Numbered from the stretch's first letter, positions 42,155-54,973 are shown. The stretch is DNA of 64,000 bases from Phaseolus vulgaris (GCF_000499845.2 NC_023749.2:18102681-18166680); one strand, 5' to 3'. Numbers and translations are program-made. The notes: generated by a model from the letters alone, not told the origin.

Positions 42155-44652
42155 TTAGTCTTCAGAGGGTACAATCTTCCCATCCACCACTTCGTTGCAG
42201 ATCGACACCATGGAAAGGTCGAGCTCAGGGTATTGGCATGCTACTTGCTCCGAGTAGCGTCGAACCCGGCGGAGAGGACTTGAGCAGCGCTCTGCTCGAG
42301 CTCATGAGTTTGCTTCTTCAGATTTTCTTTCTCCTCATGAGATCGAGCGAGTTCTTCAGCAGCTTTTTTGCCCTCATCCCGAGTCTGGGCCAGCTCTGCA
42401 GCAATCTTTTTGGTCTCCTTACGAGCTTCGGCGAGCTCAGCGAGAGCCTTGTCCCTTTCCTTCTCGACCTTCCCTAGGAGGATCTCCCTATCTGCTGATC
42501 TCTTCTCAAGTTTCTCCACCATGGACGCTTCAGCTTTTCGTGCAGCCTCCATATCTGCCACCTTGACCCTGTATGGAACCAACTTACTCTCCAGGTCAAT
42601 TTTCTCTTGAAGCTGGGCGTGCAGTTTTTGGCGCAGATCGGAGGCCTCCTTGCGTGCGCTCCTTAGCTCGGCATCCATTGCGTCCTCCAGCCTAGAATGT
42701 TCGATCTCCACCATCATCATATTGCAAGAGAGTTTTTCAGCCTCAGCCCTTATCATAAGGTTTGACTCCTTGAGCGCGAAGTTCTCTTCTTGGAGCTTCT
42801 TGAGTGAATCATTCACAGCTCTTGATACGAGCAAAGGAAGATCTTCCGCCATGGTTTTCAGTTGGGCTGTGAAGGGTCCCAAGGTCTCTTCGAAGGAAGC
42901 TGGGAGGCTTGAGGCTGATGATAGAGGCATTGGTGGGGTCTGATGTTGACTTTCACCACCACCCTGTTGAGCTTGTAAAGCAAGGGGGGCTTCTAGGCAT
43001 GGCGGTGAGGTCGGAGATTCTGTTATAAGTATTGGCGAAACCTGAGCGCCCTCATCTTCTGCTAATGCGGCCCCAGCGATGGATGTGGTCGACGGAGGAC
43101 CCTCTCCGACAGATACAAACGGTGTTGAGACGCTTGGAGGGTTTTCCACGTAGTTAGGGCCGCTGCTTTCAACTACTGGGGGCGCGGCGGCCAGGGGTGT
43201 TGCTTGGACTGGTCCTAGCAGAGCTGGAGGTGAGGGCGGTGTTGGTGTTGGGAGTGCAGGTGGTGTAGAGGTGGCCACCCTTGTCCTCTTAGTAATAAGA
43301 CCATCCTCAGTATCTTCGTTGTCATGTTCTTCCTCTTGCACCACCTGAGGAGTCTTCCTTTTAGGTTTCCTCAAAACTAACTTTTTCCTTTCTGGGGCGG
43401 GTAGTGCCCCAGAAGAAGTTGGACCTCGGGGAGGAGTCTTGCCTGGGGCAGATTGGGCGATCTCCACCACCGAGTTGGGCACAGTTTGGGAGCCCGCCGC
43501 AAGCTTGTGGGATCGGGCGATCGCCCTCAATTCCGCCAGTTTTTTTTTCCCCAACATGTTATCTGCACAAGGTAAAGGATAGCTGAGCAACCAAGGCAGA
43601 AGCAGAACATGCAAGTATATTCATACAGAGATAACGCAAGTAGTACATGGACGAATGATCAAATGGAATGCCAAAAACAGAATGGTAAAAATACCAAGTC
43701 AGTTTTAACACGAGGCGGGAGTCTTGGTGTTGGGGTAAGGGCTAACCTATGTGAATTTTGAGTTGGCGCTCGAAGAACTCGAAGGGAATTATTGAGGCAA
43801 TGGGGAAGGTGATGTTGGCAGCAGCCACACTCTTCCAGAAGTTGTCTAACTCCCCCATGTTGTCAGGACTTCTTGGTCTCCTGAAGTTGTCCTTGGAATC
43901 TTTGTTTCGCTTGTTTACCCAATATAGGGGGAAGCCGTCAAGCAGTGAGGGGTCTTGATCGTTCTGGCACACCTTGACGAACTTCCCTTTCTAGTCTTTA
44001 TAAGATTGCTGGAAGATTGAGAAGATTGACCTCCCAGCAATCCCATTCAAGCTGACCCAGGGGCGATCTCCGGGATTCTTTGCCTCAAATAGGAAGAGGA
44101 AGACATCGACCGAAACCGGCAGCACCAAGTGCACACAAAGAATTTGGAACACCCTTACGAACGCCCAGCTGTTGGGATAAAGCTGGGCAGGGGCGATGTT
44201 GAGCTCGGTCAGTAGCTCTCTCTCGAAACGAGTAAAAGGAAACCTAAGTTTCACTTTCTTGAACAATGTGGCATAGATAAAGCAGAACAACTCGCCGTTG
44301 TTACCATGCTCCTTGTGAAATGAAAGGTCGGGTTGATCTCCTTTCTTCAGGCGAAGCACACCCAACTCATTATTTATTGACGAGGTCTCTTTCAGCAGAG
44401 ATGGGGTGCCCAAGGATAGAGCTCCTTGTAGTCTTGCGGAGGAAGGAGGGCTCCCCCGGCGAGTGGTGGAGTTGCCTGAGTAGGGTTGGCGTGAGAAGAG
44501 GTAGGCCTCTCGGCCTGTGTGGAGGGAGCACTAGAGGCTCGTGAGGGGTTACGTGTTGGTGGAGGATTTGTCCCAGGGACAACCCTACGAGTTTTGGGTG
44601 GAGGGTTTCGTGATGAAGAAGGAGGATTAGCGATGGACTTCGTGTGAGCCAT
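42155..44652 (-). pseudogene. Antisense gene of Tat-C, two coding exons
   Basis: Exon 1 (44652-43747) starts MAHTKS and contains the putative gypsy-type transposon domain (FTRFERELLTELNIAPAQLYPNSWAF near 44150-44230; LLDGFPLYWVNK near 43930). An intron of 184 bases (43746-43563, ATAG/GTTAGC ... TGTGCAG/AT) leads to exon 2 (43562-42155): NMLGKKKLAELRAIAR, basic RKPKRK, a Pro-rich linker and a coiled coil of about 200 residues. The C-terminus in another frame (a shift near 42255) ends PSED at 42155. Exon 1 is also broken by a frameshift near 44400 and a stop near 43989. It is better preserved than the Tat-B copy in exon 2. Its role is unknown. Confidence 0.8.
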
Positions 44653-45238
44653 TGCAGGAACTGCAAAGGAAAGAAAAGGGATGAAATGAGGACAGCAGAG
44701 AATGACTCGATTGAGGACGAAGAGGATAGAACGAACGAATAAGGGTTCGCTGGGATAGACCTTATCAAGGACGAAACCTTAGGTTACGAGAAAAAGAGAA
44801 ATAGCCCACAACGTATGCTTCAGATAGTTAATGGATGATGCAAACCGATTAAAATGCAGTAAATGTCAATAGGAGGAGTAAAAGGGTTACATTTATATGA
44901 TCGGATGAACGCTGAAGAAAGTTGAAGATTGAGAGAGACGAGAAGTTTCGTGGTTCGCAGAGAAAGCGTTTGGAATGCTTGAGGATGAAGAAAGATGATG
45001 AAACAGTGAATAGCGTGAAGGGTTTAAGGGATTCGAACGTTGTAGGAAGCGCAAACGACGATTAAAAGCGACCGTTGAAGAAGCCACGTGTCGTTTGATT
45101 AAAGAGGGGGTTGGTGGAGCGTCAGAGAAGCAAAGGGTACGAACGTACGAAAATCCGTACAAGCGCCACGTAGATCGACGATGATTGACTTCTTAGTCTT
45201 TTCGATGGTCAAGTCTCAGCTTAAGACTGGGGGGCTTG
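44653..45238 (-). other. Leader of the Tat-C antisense gene and polypurine tract
   Basis: The acceptor TTTGCAG/TTCCTGCA lies just before the start codon, as in Tat-B, so a leader intron is likely here too. The polypurine tract AAGACTGGGGGGCTTG (plus strand, 45223-45238) touches the 3' LTR. No other feature is seen. Confidence 0.65.
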
Positions 45239-46155
45239 TGTACCGATTAGGTAATCGGGAGTGATGACGTGGCAGCAAGCGATAATATAGGCATGTTGAA
45301 CGGGACACCTGGCTGACCGAAGGGAAGTACATCGGGAAGTCTGTGTAGTCGCTGATCGTTGACTTGGCGTTCTCCCATCTCTAGTGTGTGTAACCGACGG
45401 TCACCAGAGTTGCGTCATAGTCGCCATATGTGAGTACTGGGAGATCGGGTGGTTAGAGACCGCCGAAAGGGGCACATCGTCGAAAGATCAGGAAAGCTTG
45501 CTTAAGGTTTCCAAGGGGTACAAGTACGAGGGACTAGCGATATGCTTGTCACGCAGCAGTGGAGGATGAGGTTATCAGATGATCATTCCCTAGCCAGAGG
45601 TCGGGGCAAGGGAACAGTTTCCCAGAACATGCATGGTGTGCAAGTGAAGCAGATCGTGATAGCAGCAGGCGAGACCACAGAGAAGGTGTGCAAGGTGACA
45701 CCCCGTACTCGCCACTTAAGGGGTCGCGCTCCAAGGTAAGTTGTGCACCAAGTTACTCCTTGTATGGGTAACTTAGTCGAATGGCTTGAAGAGTAGAGGT
45801 GGCGCTCAAGTGGAGGGAGCTCCAGATGGCGACACGTGTACAGCTGGATGTGAGCCACGTGTCCAGAGGTGTAACCGTCAGGAGAGAGAAAATGCTCAGG
45901 TATATAAGGAACACTTAACAGACTTTTGAGGTACGCTTTCAGAATACTTTCTAGTACACTGAGACTCACTGCGCACGGTTCCTTGAGTTGAGATATTCTC
46001 TCTGAGTTTTTGGTGATTCCGTCACTGACTTGAGCATCAGGTTCTTGCGAGGAATTAGGACGTGAGGAACAAAGGCTAACGTGGTGCGAAGCTGATCAAG
46101 AGGAGAGACCTTTGACGTGGCAAGACTCTTGCACTCAGGTCAACCGGCGGGATCA
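45239..46155 (+). repeat. 3' LTR of Tat-C
   Basis: 917 bp, TGTACCGATT...GGATCA, followed by the target duplication GTATC (46156-46160). About 40 bases near 46036 are deleted compared with the 5' LTR. TATA box at 45901-45907. Confidence 0.95.
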
Positions 46156-46440
46156 GTATCTAGTGCATAAGCTATTATGTTTTGAGCAGTACAATCAAGC
46201 TTAGCCATCTTACATTCTTCATTGGACCATTGGGACCAAGGTTTTGCAATAAAAGAACCATTCTTTTTAAGCTTTGGAATGAAAGGACCATTCTCGATTG
46301 AATCCAGAATTCCTTGATCAATAGATTCAACAAAGATTTTCATTCTAGCCTCCCAATACTTGTAATTCAATCCACAGAATAAAGGTGGTTTGTAGATTGA
46401 AGCACCTTCCTCAAAAGATAGTTTGCCAGCAATAGAAAAA
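46156..46440 (-). pseudogene. SIRE-2 gag, N-terminal slice
   Basis: ORF 46370-46140 begins inside the protein (LNYKYWEARMKIFVESIDQG); the upstream residues FEEGASIYKPPLFCG are readable to about 46430. The position of the SIRE-1 start codon reads ATT instead of ATG, so the start is lost. It ends at the Tat-C insertion and resumes at 33491. Confidence 0.85.
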
Positions 46441-46474
46441 GATTTTCGGATTAAACTTGATTATCTTTCAAGTA

Positions 46475-46493
46475 CCAAGCTCTTGATGCCAAT
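46475..46493 (-). other. Primer binding site of SIRE-2
   Basis: The minus-strand ATTGGCATCAAGAGCTTGG directly follows the 5' LTR; initiator-Met-tRNA-type site. Confidence 0.8.
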
Positions 46494-47618
46494 TGTAAGA
46501 AAGTATGGCTTTAAACTAGAGGGGGGTGAATGGTTTAAAGCGGATTTTCGCAAAATTTTAAGTCTAGAATGAAATTACTTCGAGAAAACTTGATTAAGAA
46601 ATCAGTTTGCCAAAAACACAAAGCAAATTAGCACAACACCAGAAAAACAATCGGTTGTTTCGCAGAAACAATCGGTTGTTTATACCAGTTCACAATATAA
46701 ATTTAATTTAAAGAGTTCAAGGGATAGAGAAAAAGCACATAGAGGTTTATACTGGTTCGCTCTTAAACCAAGAGCTACATCCAGTCTTCCCAGAAACCAC
46801 TAGGGCATCCACTAAGCAATCAACCCTAGATTACTTACAACACCACCAAAGAAGTGACCTTGATCCCCTCAAGACACACACTTCCTTTGGCTCAGCACAA
46901 ACACCACTAAGAATCCTGATCTTAACCACCTCAAGAACACACAACACTTCTCAGCTTCAGTCACAGAGTTTCTTCAAAGTAAAAAAGGATTACACTTGTT
47001 ACAGAAAGATCTGAAATCAATACAAGATGAAAATCCTATTCCACACTCTCTTGATCCAAGCAAACTCAAAGCAAACTTCAACTCTTCAAAAGCATAATCA
47101 GTGAAAAACTCAAATATATTTTTCTTTTATTAAATCTTAGTTCTTGTTTGTTACATAAACTGAACACACTATTTATTGCTTTCGAATACTGGTCAAAGCA
47201 TTTAAAACTGCAGCGTAATTAGTTATAAAATCATTTAATGCTCAGTCAAAGCACAAAACAATTTTTTGCTATGGTCCTAAAATAAACAATCGGTTGAATA
47301 CTTGAATCAATCGGTTGTTTTGGTTCGACAGCAAGTCAAACATCAAAAATAGTTTTCAACCTTTCTAAAAACACCTAAGTATAAAACAATCGGTTGTTTC
47401 GAAAAAACAACAGGTTGTTTTTCACTTAGTTTGAAAAACACTTTCAATTAAAAGGTTTAAGAATGCTTAAGCTTTGGATTCAATCAAGAGTGGATTTACA
47501 CAGAAAATCTACCCCAAATCCTATTCTAAAACACATCAGCAACAACAAGCACATCCTGCCTTCCATCAACCTTCAAAGGGTTTGGATTATTCAAAGCTTG
47601 AACACACTTGTTTCAACA
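46494..47618 (-). repeat. 5' LTR of SIRE-2
   Basis: 1,125 bp, TGTAAG...TTCAACA on the plus strand, followed by AAATT. Palindrome copies at 46647-46684 (a pair), 47284-47322 and 47387-47422. Confidence 0.92.
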
Positions 47619-47687
47619 AAATTCTCCTGGATCTCGATGGGAATCATGGCATCCGATCCATACACCAGGCTAAAAGGTGTCTCCTTG
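47619..47687 (-). pseudogene. Integrase of Tat-A, short middle slice
   Basis: 69 bases between SIRE-2 and DTC-2. The minus strand reads KETPFSLVYGSDAMIPIEIQE, matching HETPFSLVYGCDAMIPVEIQE of Tat-C. It links the slices at 26789-27143 and 56100-56731. Confidence 0.92.
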
Positions 47688-47765
47688 CACTAGTACAAAA
47701 AGGTAAATTAACGACGGTTAAAATTGACATTTAAAGACGGTTCCAAGTGGAACTGTCGTTATATG
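47688..47765. repeat. Left terminus and subterminal region of DTC-2
   Basis: The terminal motif CACTAGTACAAAA is followed by AACGACGGTT at about 47710 and AAGACGGTTCC...GGAACTGTCGTT (47735-47761), an imperfect hairpin. These match the motifs at the other end. Confidence 0.85.
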
Positions 47766-47984
47766 TATTGTTTAAAAAAAAATAAAAAATTTTATTTTTT
47801 AAAAAATCTCAAATAACCTGCATAAAGTTTTCAATTCCAGAAAATAAAAACATTTCAAATCATAATTTAAATATAAAAATTACATACAACAAATTATAAC
47901 ATAATACAAAAAAGTTTGGTAATATATGAAAAAATTTGTCATTGTAATGATTTATCTATACTAGAGTGTTATACATAGTTACAA

Positions 47985-50900
47985 AATACTTTGACCATGT
48001 TGTTCTCACATACTCCAATGCTTCTAAATCTAGCGGGTGTTGGTCGTTGAACAACTGTGACATTTGAAATATTTTGAATTAGTGCATGATTAATAAATCT
48101 CAAATTTTAAAGTGTTTATTGTATTGAGGTATTACCTTATCCCAACCTTTCTTAATTTCAGCTTGCAAAATAGTCAACATCCACTGTGATCCTGCCTGTT
48201 GACCAGAACGTTGGAACTTGCCTCGTCAAACTTGGATCGACGTGTGCACCGCTTCAACCTCCGTCCTCCGCCAAGATCCACCTCAAGAACCTGCAAAAGA
48301 ACAGAGCGGCGCCGCTGCGGCCGATCGCACTCCAACGCCCAAGTCAGTGACCGAACCACCAAATACTAAGAGCAATAACACTCAAGAACTCTCAAGGAAC
48401 CGTGCAATGTTCTCTCTCACAGTATGCTCAAGAACTCGCAAGCGTAAAGAGTGTAATCTGAACGTGCGTACCTCGAAAGTTCGTTGGGAAACCCTTTTAT
48501 ACCTGGTCACTTTCTCTCTCCTGGCAGTTACAGACCTGGACACGTGGCTCGCATCCAGTCGTACACGTGCCATCATCTGGAGCCTCCTTGACTTGGGCGC
48601 TGTTTCTGACTCTCTTTTGGCTAAGTTACTTATGCATGGTACTGCCCAGTGCATAGCTAACTTGGGAGTGCGATCTCTACTAGAACTGGCGAGTTAGGGT
48701 GCCTTCGTACACCTTCCCTGTGGTCACGCCGGCCGCCTTCATAATCTGCACCACCTTCATCTCTGGCGATGTGCTTGCTCTGGCGATCTCCAATCACTAG
48801 GTCGCCTGAGTTTACATCTGGCGACTTCATCTTTAACCCGGTGATCGCCGATTCTGGTATGCTGGAGATCAGAACACGCCAACTTAATAACTGGCGACTT
48901 CACGAGCCCCCCGACTTCTTTTCCTTCTGCCAACCTGGCGTCTTGTCAACACGCCGATACCATAGCTTGATGCCACGTCATCATTTCCGACTACCAGGGC
49001 GGTTCACACTGCATAACATAATAACCGCACTCATAATTTTGAGGTTGCCTGTTGGACTGCATGTGAAAATAAATGTATTAAATGAATGAGTGAAACACAT
49101 TAAATTAAGTGAACAAATATACTTTAAATACCTTAAGGTACATCCAAGTGAGTTTTTGTGCATTTGAAGTTCTCCTCCCACACAACATATTATATCCAGA
49201 GTAAGCACTAAAATAATAAGATTTCATGTTAGAATACATAACATTATATAATATATAAGTAATAATAAATGTTAAATGAAACTGTCGTACCTATCTATAA
49301 TGTTTTTAAAATAGGCAGGAGGTTTTTTATGCAAGGAGCAAAACCATGCAGCGGTATGATCTTGAACAGATATGATCTTGAACAGATATGATCTTGAACA
49401 GCGGTATGTATAACAAATCAGTTAATTAGTTTCTCTTATTTCAATAATTTATTAAAACTTATTTAATAAATAAGAACTTACTCATGGATGTACGGAGCAA
49501 AATAAATGTGTTTTCCACCATTCTTTAAGGCAGTGGTGATGTATGTTTGTGTTTCCGACTTCTTGTTTCCAATTGATTGAGTGATTTGAGGGTCTAAAAA
49601 CCCATATATATTATGTTTCCCCTCATCAAAGCATAATCCAGAAAGATACCTAAATTTCAATAAGTTAGTACTAATATATTTAATAAATCAAAAGTATAAA
49701 GAATTTAAAATTTGAACTTACATCATCCATAATTGCAGAAATGTTATGTTAATCTCTTGATCTCCGGATGCAAGGTCCAACAAATCAGACATGTGAACGT
49801 ACAACGGTAGATTACTATGCCTTCCAAAAACATTGGCATCCCATGGAACCTCTAAGACGGTTGTATCTAAAGCTGTAGCAACTTCCACCAATGCCGCCAG
49901 AGGATCATCAATGGAGACTATTTTCTTCTTTCCCAAAGGCAAATTTGTCTTAGGTTCCTGCTACTCATCAAAACAAAAAATACTTAAATTAGTTAGAATG
50001 TAATATATCATAATTGTATTAGTATTAGTGCAAATATATACCATAGAGTCTATAGGTCTGACGAGATGTCTAGGCCAGGCAACGAAAGTATGTAATGCCT
50101 CTGCCACAATTGTCACCTCTGATGTCGGCACAGGAACTGCAAGATCACCATAAAGGACCTTCTCCACCGTGACCTTCATGAAATTAGAAGGAAGAGGCAC
50201 ATTGTGTAACATTGTGACCCCTTCATAACACTTACCCAAGGCAACGAATCGGGTCAAAGAATTACACTCAACATATAATTCGCATTGGCTAGTTGAGCCA
50301 AAGTCATCCCCTGATAGATCAACTGCCGAACAACTCCCTTTAGTGCTGACTTTCTTAATAGGAGGCGGAGGTGGTTCATCTTCTACCATAGTAGGTGGTT
50401 GCTGTGAGTGTCCTAAACCCTCCAACCGCTTTTTGAACTCCATTTCCATTCGCGCACTAAACTCCTCCATGAAGCTTTCTTTAAGCTCTTGAGTTACCTC
50501 AGCCTTTAACTGCTCACGTAGTTGTAGTAAATACTCTTGGCTAGGTTCATTGGACAATTGTTCCTTGCTGTGTGATGGAGGTCCAAAGTATGACCGAATC
50601 CCAACCCCATATCCAGCTACACGAACACGTCCAGGGTGTTCAGGTCGTCCGAGAGCAACATTAAGAATATAATTGCGACCACATGGTTTAAAAGTCCCCT
50701 GTGTTGATTGCTCATTAAGAGAATCCTAAAACAAATGAAAAGAAATTGACAAACTTCAACACATTGAATTTAAAATAACACATAGAATTTAAAATAACAC
50801 ATTGAAAAGAAATTGTCAAACTTACAATGCGTTCAACTGTTTGTTCTGTAGACTTAGAACTCCATGTCCCTAATGTGTTTATACAGGCACCCTTCCACAT

Positions 50901-51702
50901 CTCATGTCGGAGTGGTGGGGATGGAGGTCTTAAAGAATCTACACTATTCATTTCCTCAATGGAAGTAGAACGTGCTTTAATCTTTTCTTCAAGCATCTTC
51001 TGCTCTAGCAACTTATAACCACCACGAGACAATAAGTGTGGGGTATCATTATGTGCCTGATTGGCTTTTGCTTTGTTTCGAACCTCCTATCATAACACTC
51101 AAAATTTAGTAATACGTTAATATAAACTATATTCAAATATAAAAGTGATACTAACCTGCCATTTTTCAGTTTGTCGAATATTGACAAACTGCTGCCAAGT
51201 TTCTTCATCAATGGATGCATATTTTGCACAAGGATTTTCTTCTTTCCTTTTCCCATATATATAATCTGTTGTCAATTTTGATTTAAACTGACGAAACTTG
51301 ACACCCACATCTGAAAGAACCTTCGCTTTCAAGGTTTCCACATTCGGGATGTTGTAATGTGTCTACATTGTTTGAAAGAATTAGTTCATAAACAAAAACA
51401 AAGTATAAAAGAACTTTAGATTTAGCAAAGTAAAAACAGTTACATACCAGAATATCTTGCCAAATCATGTTTTTCTCGTGGTCAGTCACGTGATCCCAGG
51501 ACTGAGTTAAGATAGAGATCCTTTCACGAGAAAGTACTCCGAGATAACTCCTATATTTCTTTGCATGTTGCCCAGTGGGCACACCAGTGTGGATATCAAT
51601 AGACAAAGGTATTTTGTCATCTTTAGTTATCTTCTTAAACATATTCTTCAATCTTGTAGGTCCTCTACCATTTTTTGAATGGGAAACTTTATCATCTGCC
51701 AT
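47985..51702 (-). pseudogene. DTC-2 second gene, multi-exon, with Ulp1-like protease C-terminus
   Basis: Exon-like pieces in order: 51702-51449 (RGPTRLKNMF, YRSYLGVLSRERISIL), 51362-51157 (ETWQQFVNIRQTEKWQ), about 51086-50826, about 50700-50041 (Glu-rich coiled coil, QLREQLKAEVTQEL), 49968-49720, 49660-49478 (FLDPQITQSIGNKKSETQTYI, YFAPYIHE), pieces near 49330-49260 and 49200-49140 (WFCSLHKKPPAYFKNI, NMLCGRRTSNAQKLTWMY), then RQPQNYECGYYVMQ near 49010-49050 and a last part near 48180-47985 (LDLEALEYVRTTW). The CGYYVM motif is the catalytic Cys region of Ulp1-type (C48) proteases. The solo LTR cuts the gene a few codons after it. Exon ends are estimates. Confidence 0.7.
48187..49006 (-). mobile_element. 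Solo LTR of the Tat family, 820 bp
   Basis: It begins TGATCCTGCCTGTTGACC and ends GGGCGGTTCA like the Tat-B LTRs. The target duplication CACTG is at 48182-48186 and 49007-49011. The two CACGTG boxes (near 48540 and 48562) are retained. No internal sequence is left. It is more diverged from Tat-B than the two Tat-B LTRs are from each other. Confidence 0.92.
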
Positions 51703-51785
51703 GTTCCTGTTATCAAAAAAATATAATAAGCATCAAGAATATGAAATATAATGAAAATGAAATATATTGTAAAACTAAACATGAA

Positions 51786-54700
51786 TCACATGTACATACA
51801 AATATATATTCCTTCATCATGATCATTTTGAGTTGCATGTACAACATCAGCAACATCCTCGTACTCTTTATTGATGGTCCTTCTTGTAAGTGATTCAATC
51901 TCACAAATGTCATTGTTTGTATCTTCTGGGTCATTATGTTGTTTTTTTCCATGTAGCACAACAGACCAGTGGTCAGACGTAGGATCTTGGATATAGAAAA
52001 CTTGGGAAGCTTGATGTGCCATTATAAATGGTTCGTCATGATAACCTATCTTTCGAAAGTCAACCAAAGTCATTCCTGATTCATCAACTTTGACACCAGT
52101 CTTATTGTCAACCCACTTGCATTTGAAAACAGGTACAGTAAACTTGGTATAATTAATTTCCCAAATCTCTACTATGACACCATAATAAGGCATTGATCCC
52201 ACAAAAGGATTTTGATCCTTTGCAGTTGAAAACTGCATAGACTCTGCCTCCAAGGTGACTCCGCTACTTTGCACTGTACTCCTATCATCTCGAGACTTTG
52301 TGTAAAACAAACAACCATTTACTTCATAGCCAGAACAACATAAAACATCAAATTTGAGACCGTTTGCAAGCCATGTCAATGTTTCATATGCTGATGGATC
52401 ATTCATTATTTGTTGCTTAAACCATGACATGAAAGTTTTGTTATGCTCAATTAACACCCATTTTTCTGATTGTCTTGGATTTTTATATTTGACAATGTCT
52501 TTGTGTGTATCCAAGTATGGTAACACCTCATCAGTGTTATTTAAGATATACAAGTGTGCTTGGAGAACCTCTTCTCTAGATTTGCTTATGACATGTACAC
52601 CTCTTGAAGATTTACTTATGAATCTACGAGAGTGCCAACCTTTTTCAGGAACTCCTATACATTTGGCTTTTGACATGTACTCGGAACAAAACTCAATAGA
52701 TTCTTCTGAAATGTATCTTTCAATAATGGAAGCTTCTGGACGACATTGATTCTTCACATATCCCTTCAAAATCTTCATGTATCGTTCAACTGGATACATC
52801 CATCGCATATAAACTGGCCCACACAATCTGATTTCTCTTACAAGATGAACAACCAAGTGTACCATAATATCAAAAAAAGATGGAGGAAAAAACATCTCGA
52901 GTTGACACAAGATAACAATTATTTCTTCTTCAAGTTCATCCAACTTCTGAGAGTCAATCTCTTTACTACATATGGAATTGAAAAATGAACATAGTCGAGT
53001 GATTGTATGCCTAACATTTTTGGGCAAGATTCCACGTATAGCCACCGGTAGTAATTGTTGCATTAGAACGTGACAATCATGTGACTTTAAGCCAATTAGT
53101 TTCAAATCATTCATAGATACAAGACTCTTCACATTTGAAGAGTAGCCTTGTGGTACCTTAACACCTTTAAGACATTCACAAAAACTTGTTTTCTCTTTCT
53201 TTGACAAAGTGTAACACGCTGCAGGCAAGTATGTACGTTTACCAACTTCTCTCGGTGCCAATTCCTCTCGTATATTCATTTCAATCAAATCCAGACGTGC
53301 ATTCACACCATCCTTTGTTTTGCCTTTAATGTTCAGAAGTGTTCCTATTAGACTGTCACACACATTCTTCTCTACGTGCATTACATCTAGACAGTGTCTA
53401 ACATCTAACTTACACCAATACGGAAGATCAAAAAGATTGATCTCTTCTTCCATATTTCACTCACAGTTTGCTTCTTCTTCATTTTTCCAAAAGTCACATT
53501 AACATTTTTGATTTTTTCATAAATTTCAACACCACTTAAGGGAGTGGGACAAATGTCATGTTCTTGGTATCCGTTAAAAGCTTTTTTCAATCGACGATAC
53601 GGATGATATTTCTTTAGAAATCTACGATGCCCAAGATACACGGTTTTTCTTCCATGTTTCAACTGCTCATAAGATATCTTGTCTTGACATATTGGACATG
53701 CTCTATGGCCTTTCACACTATAACCTGACAAGTTCCCATATGCAGGGAAGTCATTGATAGTACAAAACAACATCGCATGCAATCGGAAAGATTCATTTTT
53801 AAACGCGTCAAACACATCAACCCCTTCATTCCACAATAATTTCAAATCTTCAATCAATGGATTAAGATAAACATCTATGTCATTTCCAGGTTGTTTTGGA
53901 CCAGAGATCATCATAGATAACATCATGTATTTGCGCTTCATACACAAAGCAGGAGGTAAGTTGTAAATGACTAACAAAACGGGCCATGAACTATGATTAC
54001 TACTTAAATTTCCAAATGGATTCATTCCATCAGTTGCCAATCCAAGTCTTAAGTTTCTTGATTCTTTTCCAAATTCAGGAAATTCTTTATCAATATTCTT
54101 CCATTGCAAAGAATCAGCAGGATGACGAAGTAATCCATCACATTTTCTATTATCTGCATACCACCTAAGGTTTTTAGCGTCATCTGCATTTGCAAACAAA
54201 CGCTTAAGCCTTGGAATTATTGGAAGATACCAAACAACCTTAGCAGGAGGACCTTCCTTTGTCAATTCATCAATTTCATCATTCTGACCAACCTTAACCT
54301 TATAACGTGACAAACCACACCTGGGACATCTTCTTAAATCTTCATACTCATTTCTGTATAAAATACAATCGTTAGGACATGAATGTATTTTTCTATACTC
54401 CATACCCATTGGACAAAGTATTTTTTTCGCCTCATAATTTCGATTGGGCAAGGTATTTCCTTCTGGAAGCATGTCCTTAAGCAATTGAAGCAATTCTGTA
54501 AAACTTTTGTCAGTCCATCCATTCATTGCCTTCAAATTCATCAACCTTAACACTGCTGATAATCGTGTGAAGTTAGTTGAACCAGGATACAAAGGAGTCT
54601 CTGCATCATTAGACATATTTTCAAAAACTGCATTAGCAAATGATTCTGCTCCCACATCACGAATCATGTCTTCTAATCTATCATCCATTGAGAAATGAAC

Positions 54701-54973
54701 TTCCTCCGAACCTCCGTGCACACTTGGCAAGTTTAACAATTCACCATGCCACGTCCATGTTGTATAACTTTTCAAAAATCCATCACACAAAAGATGTTCT
54801 CTAATTTCAGAAACAGTCAATATCCTTCCATTTAAACAATTGATACAAGGGCACCTTATCCTTACTCCATTCTTATAACTAATGGCATTATGTTCTGCGA
54901 ATTGTATGAACTCTTCCACCCCTTTTTCGTAAGTATCACTTATTCGTGGTGTATTAATCCAACTCCGATCCAT
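51786..54973 (-). pseudogene. DTC-2 transposase (TNP2 type), one frameshift
   Basis: Two overlapping ORFs. 54973-53405 has the transposase-associated domain at its start (MDRSWINTPR, IRCPCINCLN, residues 1-75) and the TNP2 core (CPRCGLSRYKVK, VVWYLPIIPRLKRLF, LGLATDGMNPFGN, GHRACPICQD). 53453-51786 continues with LPYWCKLDVRHCLDVMHVEKN, DUF4218 (residues about 110-260; SHDCHVLMQQLLPVAIRGI) and DUF4216 (about 390-470; FKCKWVDNKTGVKVD). The overlap at 53405-53453 fits loss of one T in a T run (near 53435), after which the frames join. If that is a sequencing error the gene would be about 1,060 residues and open. Confidence 0.9.

Larger units (their letters stand above)
33492..46155 (+). mobile_element. 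Tat-C, complete Ty3/gypsy Tat-type element, 12,664 bp
   Basis: LTRs at 33492-34448 and 45239-46155 begin TGTACCGAT and end GGATCA. The target duplication GTATC is at 33487-33491 and 46156-46160. The plus strand has gag, protease, reverse transcriptase, two RNase H domains and integrase; the minus strand has the antisense gene. It belongs to the same family as Tat-B but in opposite orientation. It is damaged by a telomere-like insert after gag, a frameshift in the reverse transcriptase, stops before and within the integrase, and a changed residue in the second RNase H. It interrupts SIRE-2 gag. Confidence 0.95.
27144..47618 (-). mobile_element. SIRE-2, full-length Ty1/copia element with two nested insertions
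   Basis: LTRs at 27144-28249 and 46494-47618 and the target duplication AAATT (27139-27143, 47619-47623) define it. Without the nested Tat-C and solo LTR, its own length is about 6.8 kb. On the minus strand the order is gag, protease, integrase, reverse transcriptase, RNase H, the usual copia order. Gag carries an internal deletion and a lost start codon. The integrase second Asp and one Asp of the reverse transcriptase YVDD are changed, so it is inactive. It interrupts the integrase of Tat-A. Confidence 0.93.
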
